64,000 nucleotides of DNA from Limosilactobacillus portuensis (lineage in GTDB: Bacteria; Bacillota; Bacilli; Lactobacillales; Lactobacillaceae), in contig NZ_JABUXQ010000003.1 of assembly GCF_014838735.1 (NCBI RefSeq), forward strand, positions 1 to 64,000, given 5' to 3'. The position numbers were made by a program, and so were the translations under genes. Position 1 is the stretch's first letter, and each line of letters opens with the position of its first letter. Positions 25,910 to 33,691 of this stretch are shown here, piece after piece. Below the pieces are notes generated by a model, which saw only the letters and a list, made by a program, of their open reading frames with translations, had not been told where the DNA came from and searched no databases.

Positions 25910-26341
25910 ATGGAATTAATTGGGCGATTGTTAAAAATGGCAACGAATAGCCTGAATCAAGAATTTAACCGGTTTGCTCAGCAGTATGACCTGACCGGGA
26001 CACAGATGTCTTTAATTGATTTTATGGCTAATTGTGGAAGCCGGGAGTGTAACCAACAGATGATCGAACAGGAATTTAATATTAAGCGGTCAACAACGAC
26101 AGTAATTATCCAGCGATTAGTGAAAAAGGGCTTGATTGAGCAACGGCAGTCTTCAACTGATCGCCGGCAAAAGATAGTTACGTTGACAGCAAGAGGAAGA
26201 GAATTAGCACCTAAAGTTAGGGAGTATATTTTAGCATCTGAAGAACAACTAATAGCCAACTTTACTGCTGAGGATCTTCATCAGTTCAAAGAAATTCTGA
26301 AATTCATGATTGGGGAGGGTGAAGAGAATGGTTCAAAATGA
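25910..26341 (+). CDS. MarR-family transcriptional regulator
   Basis: A 143-residue winged-helix regulator. The recognition region reads NIKRSTTTVIIQRLVKKGLI and the wing QSSTDRRQKIVTLT. It starts with ATG 25910 behind AGGAG. It overlaps the following efflux gene by 14 bases, the classic marR-pump arrangement in which the regulator represses both genes until a drug or phenolic compound binds. TATAAT lies upstream at about 25863-25868. Confidence 0.9.
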   Translation: MELIGRLLKMATNSLNQEFNRFAQQYDLTGTQMSLIDFMANCGSRECNQQMIEQEFNIKRSTTTVIIQRLVKKGLIEQRQSSTDRRQKIVTLTARGRELAPKVREYILASEEQLIANFTAEDLHQFKEILKFMIGEGEENGSK

Positions 26342-27710
26342 TCGAATTCCGCCTCGGGTTGTTGCTGCCGTTATTGCGACAGGGTTAATGTCTTTTTGCG
26401 GAGTGATCGTTGAAACTGCGATGAATGTTACTTTCCCAATTCTGATGAATGAGTTTAGTCTGACAACGAATAAGGTTCAGTGGATGACATCAATCTACCT
26501 GTTGGTTGTTGCGGTTATTGTTCCACTTTCGGCAGTTCTTAAGAGTTCGTATAGAACACGGACCCTTTTTACCGTAGCAAACCTATTTTTCTTCTGTGGC
26601 TTATTAGTTGATGCCTTTGCGCCAAGTTTTATCCTGTTACTATTAGGTCGAGCGATTCAAGGTGTCGGAACTGGAATTGCCCTGCCGCTGATGTTTAATA
26701 TCATTATGGAACAGGTTCCCCAAAGTAAAATTGGCTTTATGATGGGAATTGGTAATTTAATCACCGGAATTGCTCCGGCAGTGGGACCAACATTTGGTGG
26801 GATCATTGCTAGTAAATTGAACTGGCGGTGGATCTTTTACATTCTCCTCCCGTTGATGGTTGTTTCGTTTATTTTAGGACGGTGGGGGATTCAACAAAAA
26901 TCTGTGATTAGAAAACAGCGGGTTGATTCCGTTAGCCTTCTGATGATTGTGTTTATGTTTAGCGGATTGGTTGACGGTTTTAGTAATGTAGGGAGCGTCC
27001 CGTTTATGAGCATTAATGTTCTGGGAGCCTTTTGTCTTGGAATTATTGGAATGATTGGCCTAACGTGGCGTTCACTTACAATCGCAACGCCAACGTTAGA
27101 TCTGCGCCTATTTAAGAATCACCGGTTTACCGGTCATGTTCTAGGCTTCTTTCTTACTCAGATTATGTCGCTTGGCTTTGCCTTTCTTTTACCAAATTAT
27201 ATCCAGTTAGTTAACGGTAATACTTCCACGATTGCCGGATTAGTTGTCTTACCGGCAGGGGTTGCCGGAGCAGTCTTTGCGCCGCTTGGTGGTAAAATCC
27301 TTGATCGATTTGGTGCGCGACGGCCGATTCTTTTGGGAATGACTCTTTGTTTCCTTTCCTTGCTTGTTTTTGCTGTAATTAGTCGACAAATGAGTAATGT
27401 TATTATTGCAATCGTTTATTGTTTCTATATGGCAGGAATGGGGATGTGCATGGGGAGCGTAATGACAAGCGCGCTCAGGACTATTAGTTCTTCAGAAACG
27501 GCACAGGGGAATGCAATCCTAAATACCCTTCAGCAGTTTGCTGGTGCAATGGGGACATCGATCGCTGCCATGATCGTTGCAAGTAGTCAAGCACAGCTTA
27601 AAGTTAATCGGGCACTATCAACCGCAATTGGAACTCAACACGCGTTTATTGTTCTGACAATTTTTAGTGTCATTGTTTGGTTAAGTTATTACCGAAGTGT
27701 TAAAGATTAG
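26328..27710 (+). CDS. DHA2-type MFS efflux transporter (EmrB/LmrB-like)
   Basis: A 460-residue MFS protein with more than 12 hydrophobic segments. It contains WMTSIYLLVVAVIVPLSA in helix 2 and the helix 4-5 motifs GRAIQGVGTGIALPL and GIAPAVGPTFGGIIA typical of DHA2 drug:proton antiporters. It starts with ATG 26328 behind GGGGAGGGTGA, within the end of the MarR gene, so the two are translationally coupled. Export of drugs or bile-type compounds is inferred from the family. Confidence 0.85.
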   Translation: MVQNDRIPPRVVAAVIATGLMSFCGVIVETAMNVTFPILMNEFSLTTNKVQWMTSIYLLVVAVIVPLSAVLKSSYRTRTLFTVANLFFFCGLLVDAFAPSFILLLLGRAIQGVGTGIALPLMFNIIMEQVPQSKIGFMMGIGNLITGIAPAVGPTFGGIIASKLNWRWIFYILLPLMVVSFILGRWGIQQKSVIRKQRVDSVSLLMIVFMFSGLVDGFSNVGSVPFMSINVLGAFCLGIIGMIGLTWRSLTIATPTLDLRLFKNHRFTGHVLGFFLTQIMSLGFAFLLPNYIQLVNGNTSTIAGLVVLPAGVAGAVFAPLGGKILDRFGARRPILLGMTLCFLSLLVFAVISRQMSNVIIAIVYCFYMAGMGMCMGSVMTSALRTISSSETAQGNAILNTLQQFAGAMGTSIAAMIVASSQAQLKVNRALSTAIGTQHAFIVLTIFSVIVWLSYYRSVKD

Positions 27711-27751
27711 CCTGCTTGCAAGTTATCAACAATTTCGGTTATACTTTAATA

Positions 27752-27824
27752 GCCGTCTTAGCTCAGATAGGTAGAGCACATCCATGGTAAGGGTGACACG
27801 GCGGTTCAACTCCGCCAGACGGCT
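27752..27824 (+). tRNA. tRNA-Thr (anticodon GGU)
   Basis: A 73-base cloverleaf. Acceptor GCCGTCT/AGACGGC, D stem GCTC/GAGC, anticodon stem CATCC/GGGTG with loop ATGGTAA (anticodon GGT), T stem GGCGG/CCGCC with loop TTCAACT, discriminator T. CCA is not encoded. Confidence 0.95.
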
Positions 27825-27838
27825 TAATAATTTACCTC

Positions 27839-27867
27839 TTGACAACCTAACAATCACCTTTTATACT
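27839..27867 (+). promoter_or_regulatory. Promoter of the Met T-box operon
   Basis: Consensus TTGACA (27839-27844), a 17-base spacer and TATACT (27862-27867). Confidence 0.8.
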
Positions 27868-27899
27868 AACCATAATTTAATTTTTCTAATGATTTTATA

Positions 27900-28160
27900 A
27901 TAATGCATTGATGAGAAGAGTAGGAATAGGCGCTCTCAGAAAGTGACCGCTGATGGTGAGAAGGCGGGAGAGTAATCATTCTGAAGATGAGCTCGGAGCA
28001 ATTGAAAGGCGGTCAGTAATGGCTAGCTTTCCGGAAGGATCCGTTACCATCCCTGGCATTCTAGTTGAGTGCTGTTGAGGCTGATTAATTCAGTGAATTT
28101 GGGTGGTACCACGTTGTTGACGTCCCTAGGTAGTTTAAATACTACTTAGGGGCGTTTTTT
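27900..28160 (+). promoter_or_regulatory. T-box leader, methionine type, with terminator
   Basis: A tRNA-sensing riboswitch. The T-box is GGGTGGTACCACG at 28101-28113, and the terminator pairs CGTCCCTA-GTAGT with ACTAC-TAGGGGCG before a T-run (28121-28160). In stem I, AGTA (27919-27922) faces GAAG-ATG-A, between GGAAT (27923-27927) and ATTCT (27978-27982). By analogy with glyQS this makes ATG (27987-27989) the specifier, i.e. uncharged tRNA-Met turns on the two trans-sulfuration genes. Met T-boxes on such genes are known in Lactobacillales. Confidence 0.88.
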
Positions 28161-28184
28161 GGTTATAACGAAAGGAAGAGAGCA

Positions 28185-29333
28185 ATGACAAGATTTGACA
28201 CCAAACTGGTTCATGCACCAGCACAACATGATAATAATACTGGAGCGGTGACTACTCCTATTTATAAAGCGACTACCTTTGCATATCCCAAAATTGGTGC
28301 ACCAGTAAAGGATGATTATTCACGTTCTGGCAATCCAACCCGGCGTGCTTTGGAAGAACAATTGGCAGCGTTAGAGGAAGGAACAGCTGGCTTTGCCTTT
28401 TCTTCAGGAATGGCCGCTATTCATGCTGCATTGGCAATATTTGAACGGGGAGATCACATAATTGTTGGTAAGCAAATTTATGGCGGAACCTTTCGATTGC
28501 TTCACCAATTCTTTGAGCGTTGGGGACTGGAAATTACCGCTGTTGATACCCGTGATCTCACGGCAGTTGAAGCAGCGATTCAGCCAAATACCAAAGCAAT
28601 TTACTTTGAACCCGTAACAAACCCACTATTGCAAGTAACAGTGGTGAGAAAGGTTGCTACATTGGCGCACCAACACCACCTACTGACGATCGTTGATAAC
28701 ACATTTTTAAGTCCATATTTACTACAGCCGTTGGCACAAGGAGCTGATATTGTAATCCATAGTGCAACTAAGTATCTATCAGGACATTCTGATGTTTCAG
28801 CAGGAGCAGTGATTGTTAAAAATCGTGAGTTAGCTAAGCGGGTTTATTTTATTCAAAACGCTCTTGGTAGTATTTTGTCACCTGAGGATAGTAATGAACT
28901 AGCAAGAGGAATTAAGGCCCTAAGTTTACGGTTGGATCGGCAAATTGCTAATGTTAAGGAGCTGATCAACTATTTACGAGGATTAAGCGTGGTTGAAAAG
29001 ATCTATTATCCTGGGGTTGAGGGGCAACCAGGATATCAGGAGCTACATCAAGAAGCTAAGGGGGCTGGCGGTGTGTTCTCGTTTGAATTAACAGAAAGGG
29101 TAGATCCGGTTAAGTTTGTCAATGCTCTTCACTTATTCAAGCTGGCTGTTAGTTTGGGAGCCGTAGAAAGCCTGGTTGAATTGCCAAGCAAAATGATCCA
29201 TGCAGAATTAAGCGAAGAGGAGCAGTTAGCTGCTGGAATCAAGCCTGGATTAATTCGGATGTCAGTTGGGATTGAAGATTTTCATGATCAAATCGCTGAT
29301 ATTCAGCAGGCAATCGCAAAGTCAAGAAAATAG
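28185..29333 (+). CDS. Trans-sulfuration PLP enzyme (cystathionine gamma-synthase/lyase family)
   Basis: A 382-residue Cys/Met-metabolism PLP enzyme. PLP lysine K196 lies in HSATKYLSGHSD; the family blocks YSRSGNPTRRALE and FSSGMAAIHAAL are intact. It starts with ATG 28185 behind GAAAGGAAG. It is the first gene after the Met-type T-box and ends 12 bases before a second family member. Whether it makes cystathionine from an acyl-homoserine, cleaves cystathionine, or assimilates sulfide is not settled by motifs; the presence of a pair suggests that one acts like MetB and the other like MetC. Confidence 0.88.
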   Translation: MTRFDTKLVHAPAQHDNNTGAVTTPIYKATTFAYPKIGAPVKDDYSRSGNPTRRALEEQLAALEEGTAGFAFSSGMAAIHAALAIFERGDHIIVGKQIYGGTFRLLHQFFERWGLEITAVDTRDLTAVEAAIQPNTKAIYFEPVTNPLLQVTVVRKVATLAHQHHLLTIVDNTFLSPYLLQPLAQGADIVIHSATKYLSGHSDVSAGAVIVKNRELAKRVYFIQNALGSILSPEDSNELARGIKALSLRLDRQIANVKELINYLRGLSVVEKIYYPGVEGQPGYQELHQEAKGAGGVFSFELTERVDPVKFVNALHLFKLAVSLGAVESLVELPSKMIHAELSEEEQLAAGIKPGLIRMSVGIEDFHDQIADIQQAIAKSRK

Positions 29334-29345
29334 GGGGTAATTACT

Positions 29346-30464
29346 ATGTGTAAATATTCAGTTGAAACAATTGCGGCACAAGCAGGAAACCATATTGATG
29401 ACAAAAAAGCGGTTGCTCTACCGTTGTACTTTTCTTCGAACTATCGCCATGATTCCCTTGAAGAAGCTAAGAATTTTGATCCGAACAAGGGATACACATA
29501 TTCTCGAATAGCAACCCCTAATCGTCGAGCACTTGAACAAACAATGGCGAACCTTGAAGCCGGTCGGCGAGGATTTGCTCTAAGTTCAGGAATGGCCGCA
29601 ATTCAGTTAGCGTTAAGTATCCTAAAAACTGGCGATCATTTGATTTCTCTTGATGACCTGTATGGTGGTGATTTTCGATATTTTCGTTATCTTCATTCGC
29701 ATGTCGGAATTAACTTTGATCAGTGGAATGGTGAAAGACTCGCAGATTTGCTAGCTAAAATTACTCCGCAGACTAGAGTTGTTTGGCTGGAAACACCTTC
29801 AAACCCAACAATGAAAGAATTAGATATTGCGGAAATTGCTACTGCAGTTCATAAAAAGAATTCTCAAATTTTAGTGATTGTGGACAATACGTTCTATACT
29901 CCAGTTTATCAACGGCCACTTGAACTAGGGGCGGATGTTGTTGTTCATTCCGCAACAAAATATTTATCAGGACACAATGATCTGCTTGGTGGTATTTTGG
30001 TTTGTAAGAAACAAGAACTCGCTGAACGATATTTTGAATATTACATTACGACTGGTGATACGTTGGATTCTTTTGATTCATGGCTGTTATTACGAAGCTT
30101 GAAAACATTAGATGTTCGGGTAAGACAGCATACTAAGAATGCTCAAGCGGTGGTTAAATATCTTAAACAGGATCCGAGAGTCGAGAAGGTATTATATCCC
30201 GGGAAGGGTGGGATGATTAGTTTTTACCTTAAAGCTGAAGATGATGTTGCTAGGCTTTTAGATAATGTGAAACTGATTACCTTTGCGGAAAGTCTTGGAG
30301 GAATTGAAAGCTTGATTACAATTCCGTATTATCAAACTCATGCTGATGTGGAGCTTGCTCAACGACAACGATTAGGGATCACACCACGCTTATTGCGACT
30401 ATCTGTTGGTTTAGAAAAACCTCAAGACCTGATTAATGATATCAAGCAGGCATTAGGAGAATAA
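29346..30464 (+). CDS. Second trans-sulfuration PLP enzyme
   Basis: A 372-residue paralogue with PLP lysine K205 (HSATKYLSGHND), YTYSRIATPNRRALE and ALSSGMAAIQLAL. It differs from its neighbour in the substrate loop (YGGDFRYFRYLHSH; DTLDSFDSWLLLRSLKTLD) and lacks part of the region after VEKVLYPGKGG, where family members usually carry about ten more residues. It starts with ATG 29346, with GGGGG seven bases upstream. Co-transcribed with the gene before it under the Met T-box. A cystathionine lyase or synthase role is inferred. Confidence 0.87.
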   Translation: MCKYSVETIAAQAGNHIDDKKAVALPLYFSSNYRHDSLEEAKNFDPNKGYTYSRIATPNRRALEQTMANLEAGRRGFALSSGMAAIQLALSILKTGDHLISLDDLYGGDFRYFRYLHSHVGINFDQWNGERLADLLAKITPQTRVVWLETPSNPTMKELDIAEIATAVHKKNSQILVIVDNTFYTPVYQRPLELGADVVVHSATKYLSGHNDLLGGILVCKKQELAERYFEYYITTGDTLDSFDSWLLLRSLKTLDVRVRQHTKNAQAVVKYLKQDPRVEKVLYPGKGGMISFYLKAEDDVARLLDNVKLITFAESLGGIESLITIPYYQTHADVELAQRQRLGITPRLLRLSVGLEKPQDLINDIKQALGE

Positions 30465-30465
30465 A

Positions 30466-30503
30466 AAACAGGCTCAGACGTGAAATTAGTCTTAGTCTGT
30501 TTA
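30466..30503 (-). terminator. Terminator, mainly minus-strand
   Basis: AAACAG-CT-AGAC pairs with GTCT-AG-CTGTTT. The T-run (TTTTTT) lies on the minus-strand exit, so it ends leftward transcripts coming through the repeat block; on the plus strand only TTT follows. Confidence 0.65.
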
Positions 30504-30958
30504 GTATTGCTTTACGGGCCTTCTGTACCTGCTCAAGCTAACGTTCTAGGCACCTGAGTCGAAATGTGTTCGCAGGGAAGCCCCTATAGACAACAACCTC
30601 CCTCCCAGATGCTTTCGGCATCCAGTCGGGAGAAATTGTTGCCTTACGGGTCTTCTGTACCTGCTCACACTCTGATTTAAACGTGTTCGCAGGGACCGCA
30701 ACTTCCGCCTAGCTATCCCGGATTTGATTGTAAGTCAATCATCGTCCGGGATTTTCTAGTGCTCAGTTGCTAATTCGTCCCTGCTCATACTCTTTTAAAT
30801 GTGTTCGCCCTAACCTTCCTCAAGCTAATTTCTAGACAACTAAGTCGAGATCTGCTCGCCAGGGCCTTGCTAGAGCTAACAACCTCCCTCCCAGATGCTT
30901 TCAGCATCCAGTCGGGAGAAATTGTTAGCTTTCCGCAAGTCCTCTGCTGGCTCGCACT
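30504..30958 (-). repeat. Tandem block of hairpin repeats, copy 3 (minus orientation)
   Basis: About 455 bases without a gene. At least three hairpins lie here: 30592-30640 and 30874-30930, near-identical with core CCTCCCAGATGCTTTCGGCA (TTTCAGCA in the second), and 30698-30770 (GCAACT/AGTTGC, ATCCCGGA/TCCGGGAT, GATTG/CAATC). The last is the reverse complement of a hairpin at 48589-48660. Read on the minus strand, units start GAGTGYGAGC and end GCGAACACGTTT. The block starts at the TAG of the CLC pseudogene. Confidence 0.85.
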
Positions 30959-32311
30959 CTACTTTGCTAGTATTTCCATTCTTAATGCTTCATAAATGGA
31001 GTTCTTTGCACCGAGGGTCATGCTGGTAAAGTAAGCAATAAAAGTGAGAATAGTCATTGGGAGGATTTGGTTAACTGAGCCAACCATTTCGGTGACGAGA
31101 AGAATTGCGGAAATGGGGGTTCCTTCAGTGGCGCCAAAGTAAGCAGCCATTCCCATTGCAATCAAGTTCAGGTAACAGCTTGCTGGGATAATGTTGAAGT
31201 GAATCAAGATAATTCCGGCGATTGCGCCAAGAAGACTACCAAGAACGAAGATCGGCATAAAGATACCACCAGGAACAGTAGCACCAGCGGCAATCATTGT
31301 TCCCGTATATCGCAGGACAAAAAAGAGGATGAGCATCCCTAAAACTAATAGCCAGTTAGTCTTTAATGACATTTGCGTAATATACATAATAAAATTATGA
31401 CTTCCACCAAGAATATGGCAATTCCATAGACCAACAGGAATAACAAGAAGTAAGGGGAGAATGCTGTGATAATAGTTAGGGAGAATGGTAAATTTACGGT
31501 ACCACCAACCAAGGTTAAGTATTCCGTATTGAAAAAGGTACCCACCGGCGCCAATAACAATGCCAACTAGAATTAGCTATGGGTATGACGAGAGTGGTAA
31601 CCGCATTGAGATTGGCATGGCTAGACATGGTTTTGTCCCAAAAAAGAGGATTGTCATTAGGTCGGCAGAAATAGCAGCGGCTAAGGCTCCTGCAATTACC
31701 TTAAAATTAAAATGACGAGTAACCTCTTCAAGCAGGAAAACAGTTCCGGCGATGGGGGCACTAAAGGCAGCTGATAATCCAGCAGCGATCCCGCATTTAA
31801 TTAACAGATCGCGCTCCTCAGTATTCTGATAGTGGTATACGTCTTCCGCGAATCCTTGCCCAATGCAGGCACCAATTTGGATACAAGGACCTTCTCAACC
31901 AAGAAAAAGCCCTGGACAGATAGTTAGGAGACCAATGACAAACTTTCGCCAGAGGACACTCCACCAATTCATTTGATGCTTGCCAATTAGAATTGCTTCA
32001 ATCTGAGGAACGCCAGAACCAACAATATCGAATAGTTCAGGACGAATTATCTTTGCGATTAGCCAAACAACGATTAACGTTCCTAAAATATATGGAATAA
32101 TCATCAGCGGGTGGCTACCCAAATAAGGATACACAATTGTTAAAAGGATCAGTGTTTGATCAATAATCCAACGAAAGGTACCGACGACTAATCCGGTGAT
32201 AACCCCTACTAAAATTCCGGGAATAACATAGCGTAAGAATTCAGCGGTAAAGGGTTTTCGTAAAAGATCTTTTGCGCGCAGGACTGTTCCTGTGTCAGTC
32301 GATGAATTCAT
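30959..32311 (-). pseudogene. CLC chloride channel/transporter, inactivated by two stop codons
   Basis: One continuous minus-strand frame of about 450 codons is interrupted only by TGA (31895-31897) and TAG (31577-31579); no indel is needed. The N-terminal part has GSGVPQ (first CLC selectivity motif). The TGA sits where GREGP should read, replacing the Arg codon (GLFLG-stop-EGPCIQIGA). The TAG replaces an expected Trp before LILVGIVIGAGG. The C-terminal part has GGIFMPIFVLGSLLGA (third motif). Both changes are single transitions (CGA to TGA, TGG to TAG), suggesting recent decay, or sequencing error. It starts at ATG 32311. Intact CLC proteins move chloride or fluoride, or exchange Cl-/H+. 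Confidence 0.88.
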
Positions 32312-32447
32312 TTCTTCACTTCCAATCTACACGCCCCAATTATATTCTTTTCAAGATCCTTTCACAATTCTAAAGAAGCGCTATCATTAGGATTAATATG
32401 TTACAATATGGTTTTAATTAAGTACGAGCGGGAACGGAGGTCTTTTA

Positions 32448-33611
32448 ATGGAATTTATTGCAACGCTAGCGGGACTATTGCTGGCGACCCAATTAGTAGC
32501 GCATCTTTGTCGACGAGTCGAAATTCCCGAGGTTATTGGGCAGATTCTGGTTGGAATTGTTGCCGGACCGGCGCTATTAAACTGGGTTCACCTCAATTCA
32601 ATGATGAACGAGTTTCAGGAAATTGGGGTAATTATTTTAATGTTCATTGCCGGCTTGGAAAGTGATCTTTCATTATTGAAAAAATATCTCAAACCAGCAG
32701 TGGTTGTGGCAATTGTTGGTGTTGTGGTTCCAATTGCAATTATGGCTCCTGCGAGTTACTTTTTCGGCTTCACAACTCTTGAATCGATTTTCATTGGGGT
32801 TATTTTTTCCGCAACTTCGGTGAGTATTTCAGTTGCGGTCCTGCGAGAATTTAAACGATTGGATAGCCGTGAGGGAGCGACGATTTTAGGGGCTGCTGTG
32901 GCTGATGATATTATTGGCGTGATCCTCTTAAGTATTATGATCAGTGTGGTTAATCAGGCTGAAGGAAAGACTGGGGGGCAGCCATTATGGGCAGTCCTGC
33001 TTCTCCAAGTCTTGTTCTTTGGTGGGACTTACCTGGTTGTTAAATGGCTTGCTCCATACATGATGCATCTTAGTGAGCGGCTATTGACTGTTGCGTCACC
33101 GTCCGTAATGGCGATGATCATCTGTTTAGGAATGGCGGCAATTGCTGATTATGTTGGTCTAAGTGGGGCAGTTGGCTCTTTCTTTGCCGGGATCGCTGTT
33201 GCTAATACCCACCGAAAGGAAACGATTAACCGAAGCTTTATTCCAATTGGCTATGCCATGTTTATCCCGTTATTCTTTGTGAGCGTCGGTTTAAACATGC
33301 GAATTGATCGGCTAGATGAGTCATTTGTTTTTGTGATTGTGATGACGGTTCTTGCCTGCTTGACTAAGTTAGTCGGGTGTGGTGCCGGAGCCTATCTTTC
33401 GGGATTTGACTTTAACAGTTCATATGTCGTTGGTAGCGGAATGATTGCCCGGGGCGAAATGGCGCTGATCACCGCGCAAATCGGTTATCAAGCACATCTC
33501 TTATCATCAATGTATTATTCTGATGTAATTACAGTAATTATTGTGGCAACCGTTTTAGCACCATTTATCTTGAAACATGCTTTAGTGAAAGCAAATGAAG
33601 TTGCTGAATAG
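32448..33611 (+). CDS. Kef/NhaP-type cation:proton antiporter (CPA2)
   Basis: A 387-residue membrane protein with about 11-12 helices. It has VEIPEVIGQILVGIVAGPAL in helix 2, FIAGLESDLSLLKKYL, the conserved GAAVADDIIGVILL and RGEMALITAQIG. It lacks the C-terminal RCK/TrkA-N domain of KefB/C, so it is the membrane part alone. Na+/H+ or K+/H+ exchange for pH and ion balance is inferred. It starts with ATG 32448 behind GGAACGGAGG. It is divergent from the CLC pseudogene. Confidence 0.87.
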   Translation: MEFIATLAGLLLATQLVAHLCRRVEIPEVIGQILVGIVAGPALLNWVHLNSMMNEFQEIGVIILMFIAGLESDLSLLKKYLKPAVVVAIVGVVVPIAIMAPASYFFGFTTLESIFIGVIFSATSVSISVAVLREFKRLDSREGATILGAAVADDIIGVILLSIMISVVNQAEGKTGGQPLWAVLLLQVLFFGGTYLVVKWLAPYMMHLSERLLTVASPSVMAMIICLGMAAIADYVGLSGAVGSFFAGIAVANTHRKETINRSFIPIGYAMFIPLFFVSVGLNMRIDRLDESFVFVIVMTVLACLTKLVGCGAGAYLSGFDFNSSYVVGSGMIARGEMALITAQIGYQAHLLSSMYYSDVITVIIVATVLAPFILKHALVKANEVAE

Positions 33612-33628
33612 GAGAATATTTTGTAAAT

Positions 33629-33668
33629 AAAGGAGGTCGGTGAGAAATAAAATTTGCCGACCTCCTTT
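33629..33668 (+). promoter_or_regulatory. Perfect 12-bp hairpin containing SD and anti-SD sequences
   Basis: AAAGGAGGTCGG (33629-33640) pairs perfectly with CCGACCTCCTTT (33657-33668). It lies between the antiporter and kinase genes, only 23 bases before the kinase start, and lacks a long T-run. It could be a weak terminator or a structure presenting or masking a GGAGG sequence. Confidence 0.6.
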
Positions 33669-33691
33669 GAATGCTGAGAGGGATGAAAATA

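Noticed and set aside
30504-30958. CRISPR array
   Set aside because: Repeated units are long hairpins of unequal spacing with related, not unique, intervening sequence, and there are no cas genes.
30801-30995. A 64-codon plus-strand frame in the 30.5-31.0 kb repeat block
   Set aside because: It covers repeat hairpins and the end of the CLC pseudogene on the other strand; no start signal.
31363-31566. A 67-codon minus-strand frame inside the CLC pseudogene
   Set aside because: It is in a different frame from the CLC coding frame, which continues on both sides; an artefact of the broken gene.
31895-31897. TGA recoded as selenocysteine or Trp in CLC (also 40809-40811 in the LacS-type gene)
   Set aside because: No selenocysteine element or genes are seen, the second CLC stop is TAG, and all other genes use TGA as a normal stop, so nonsense mutation is simpler.
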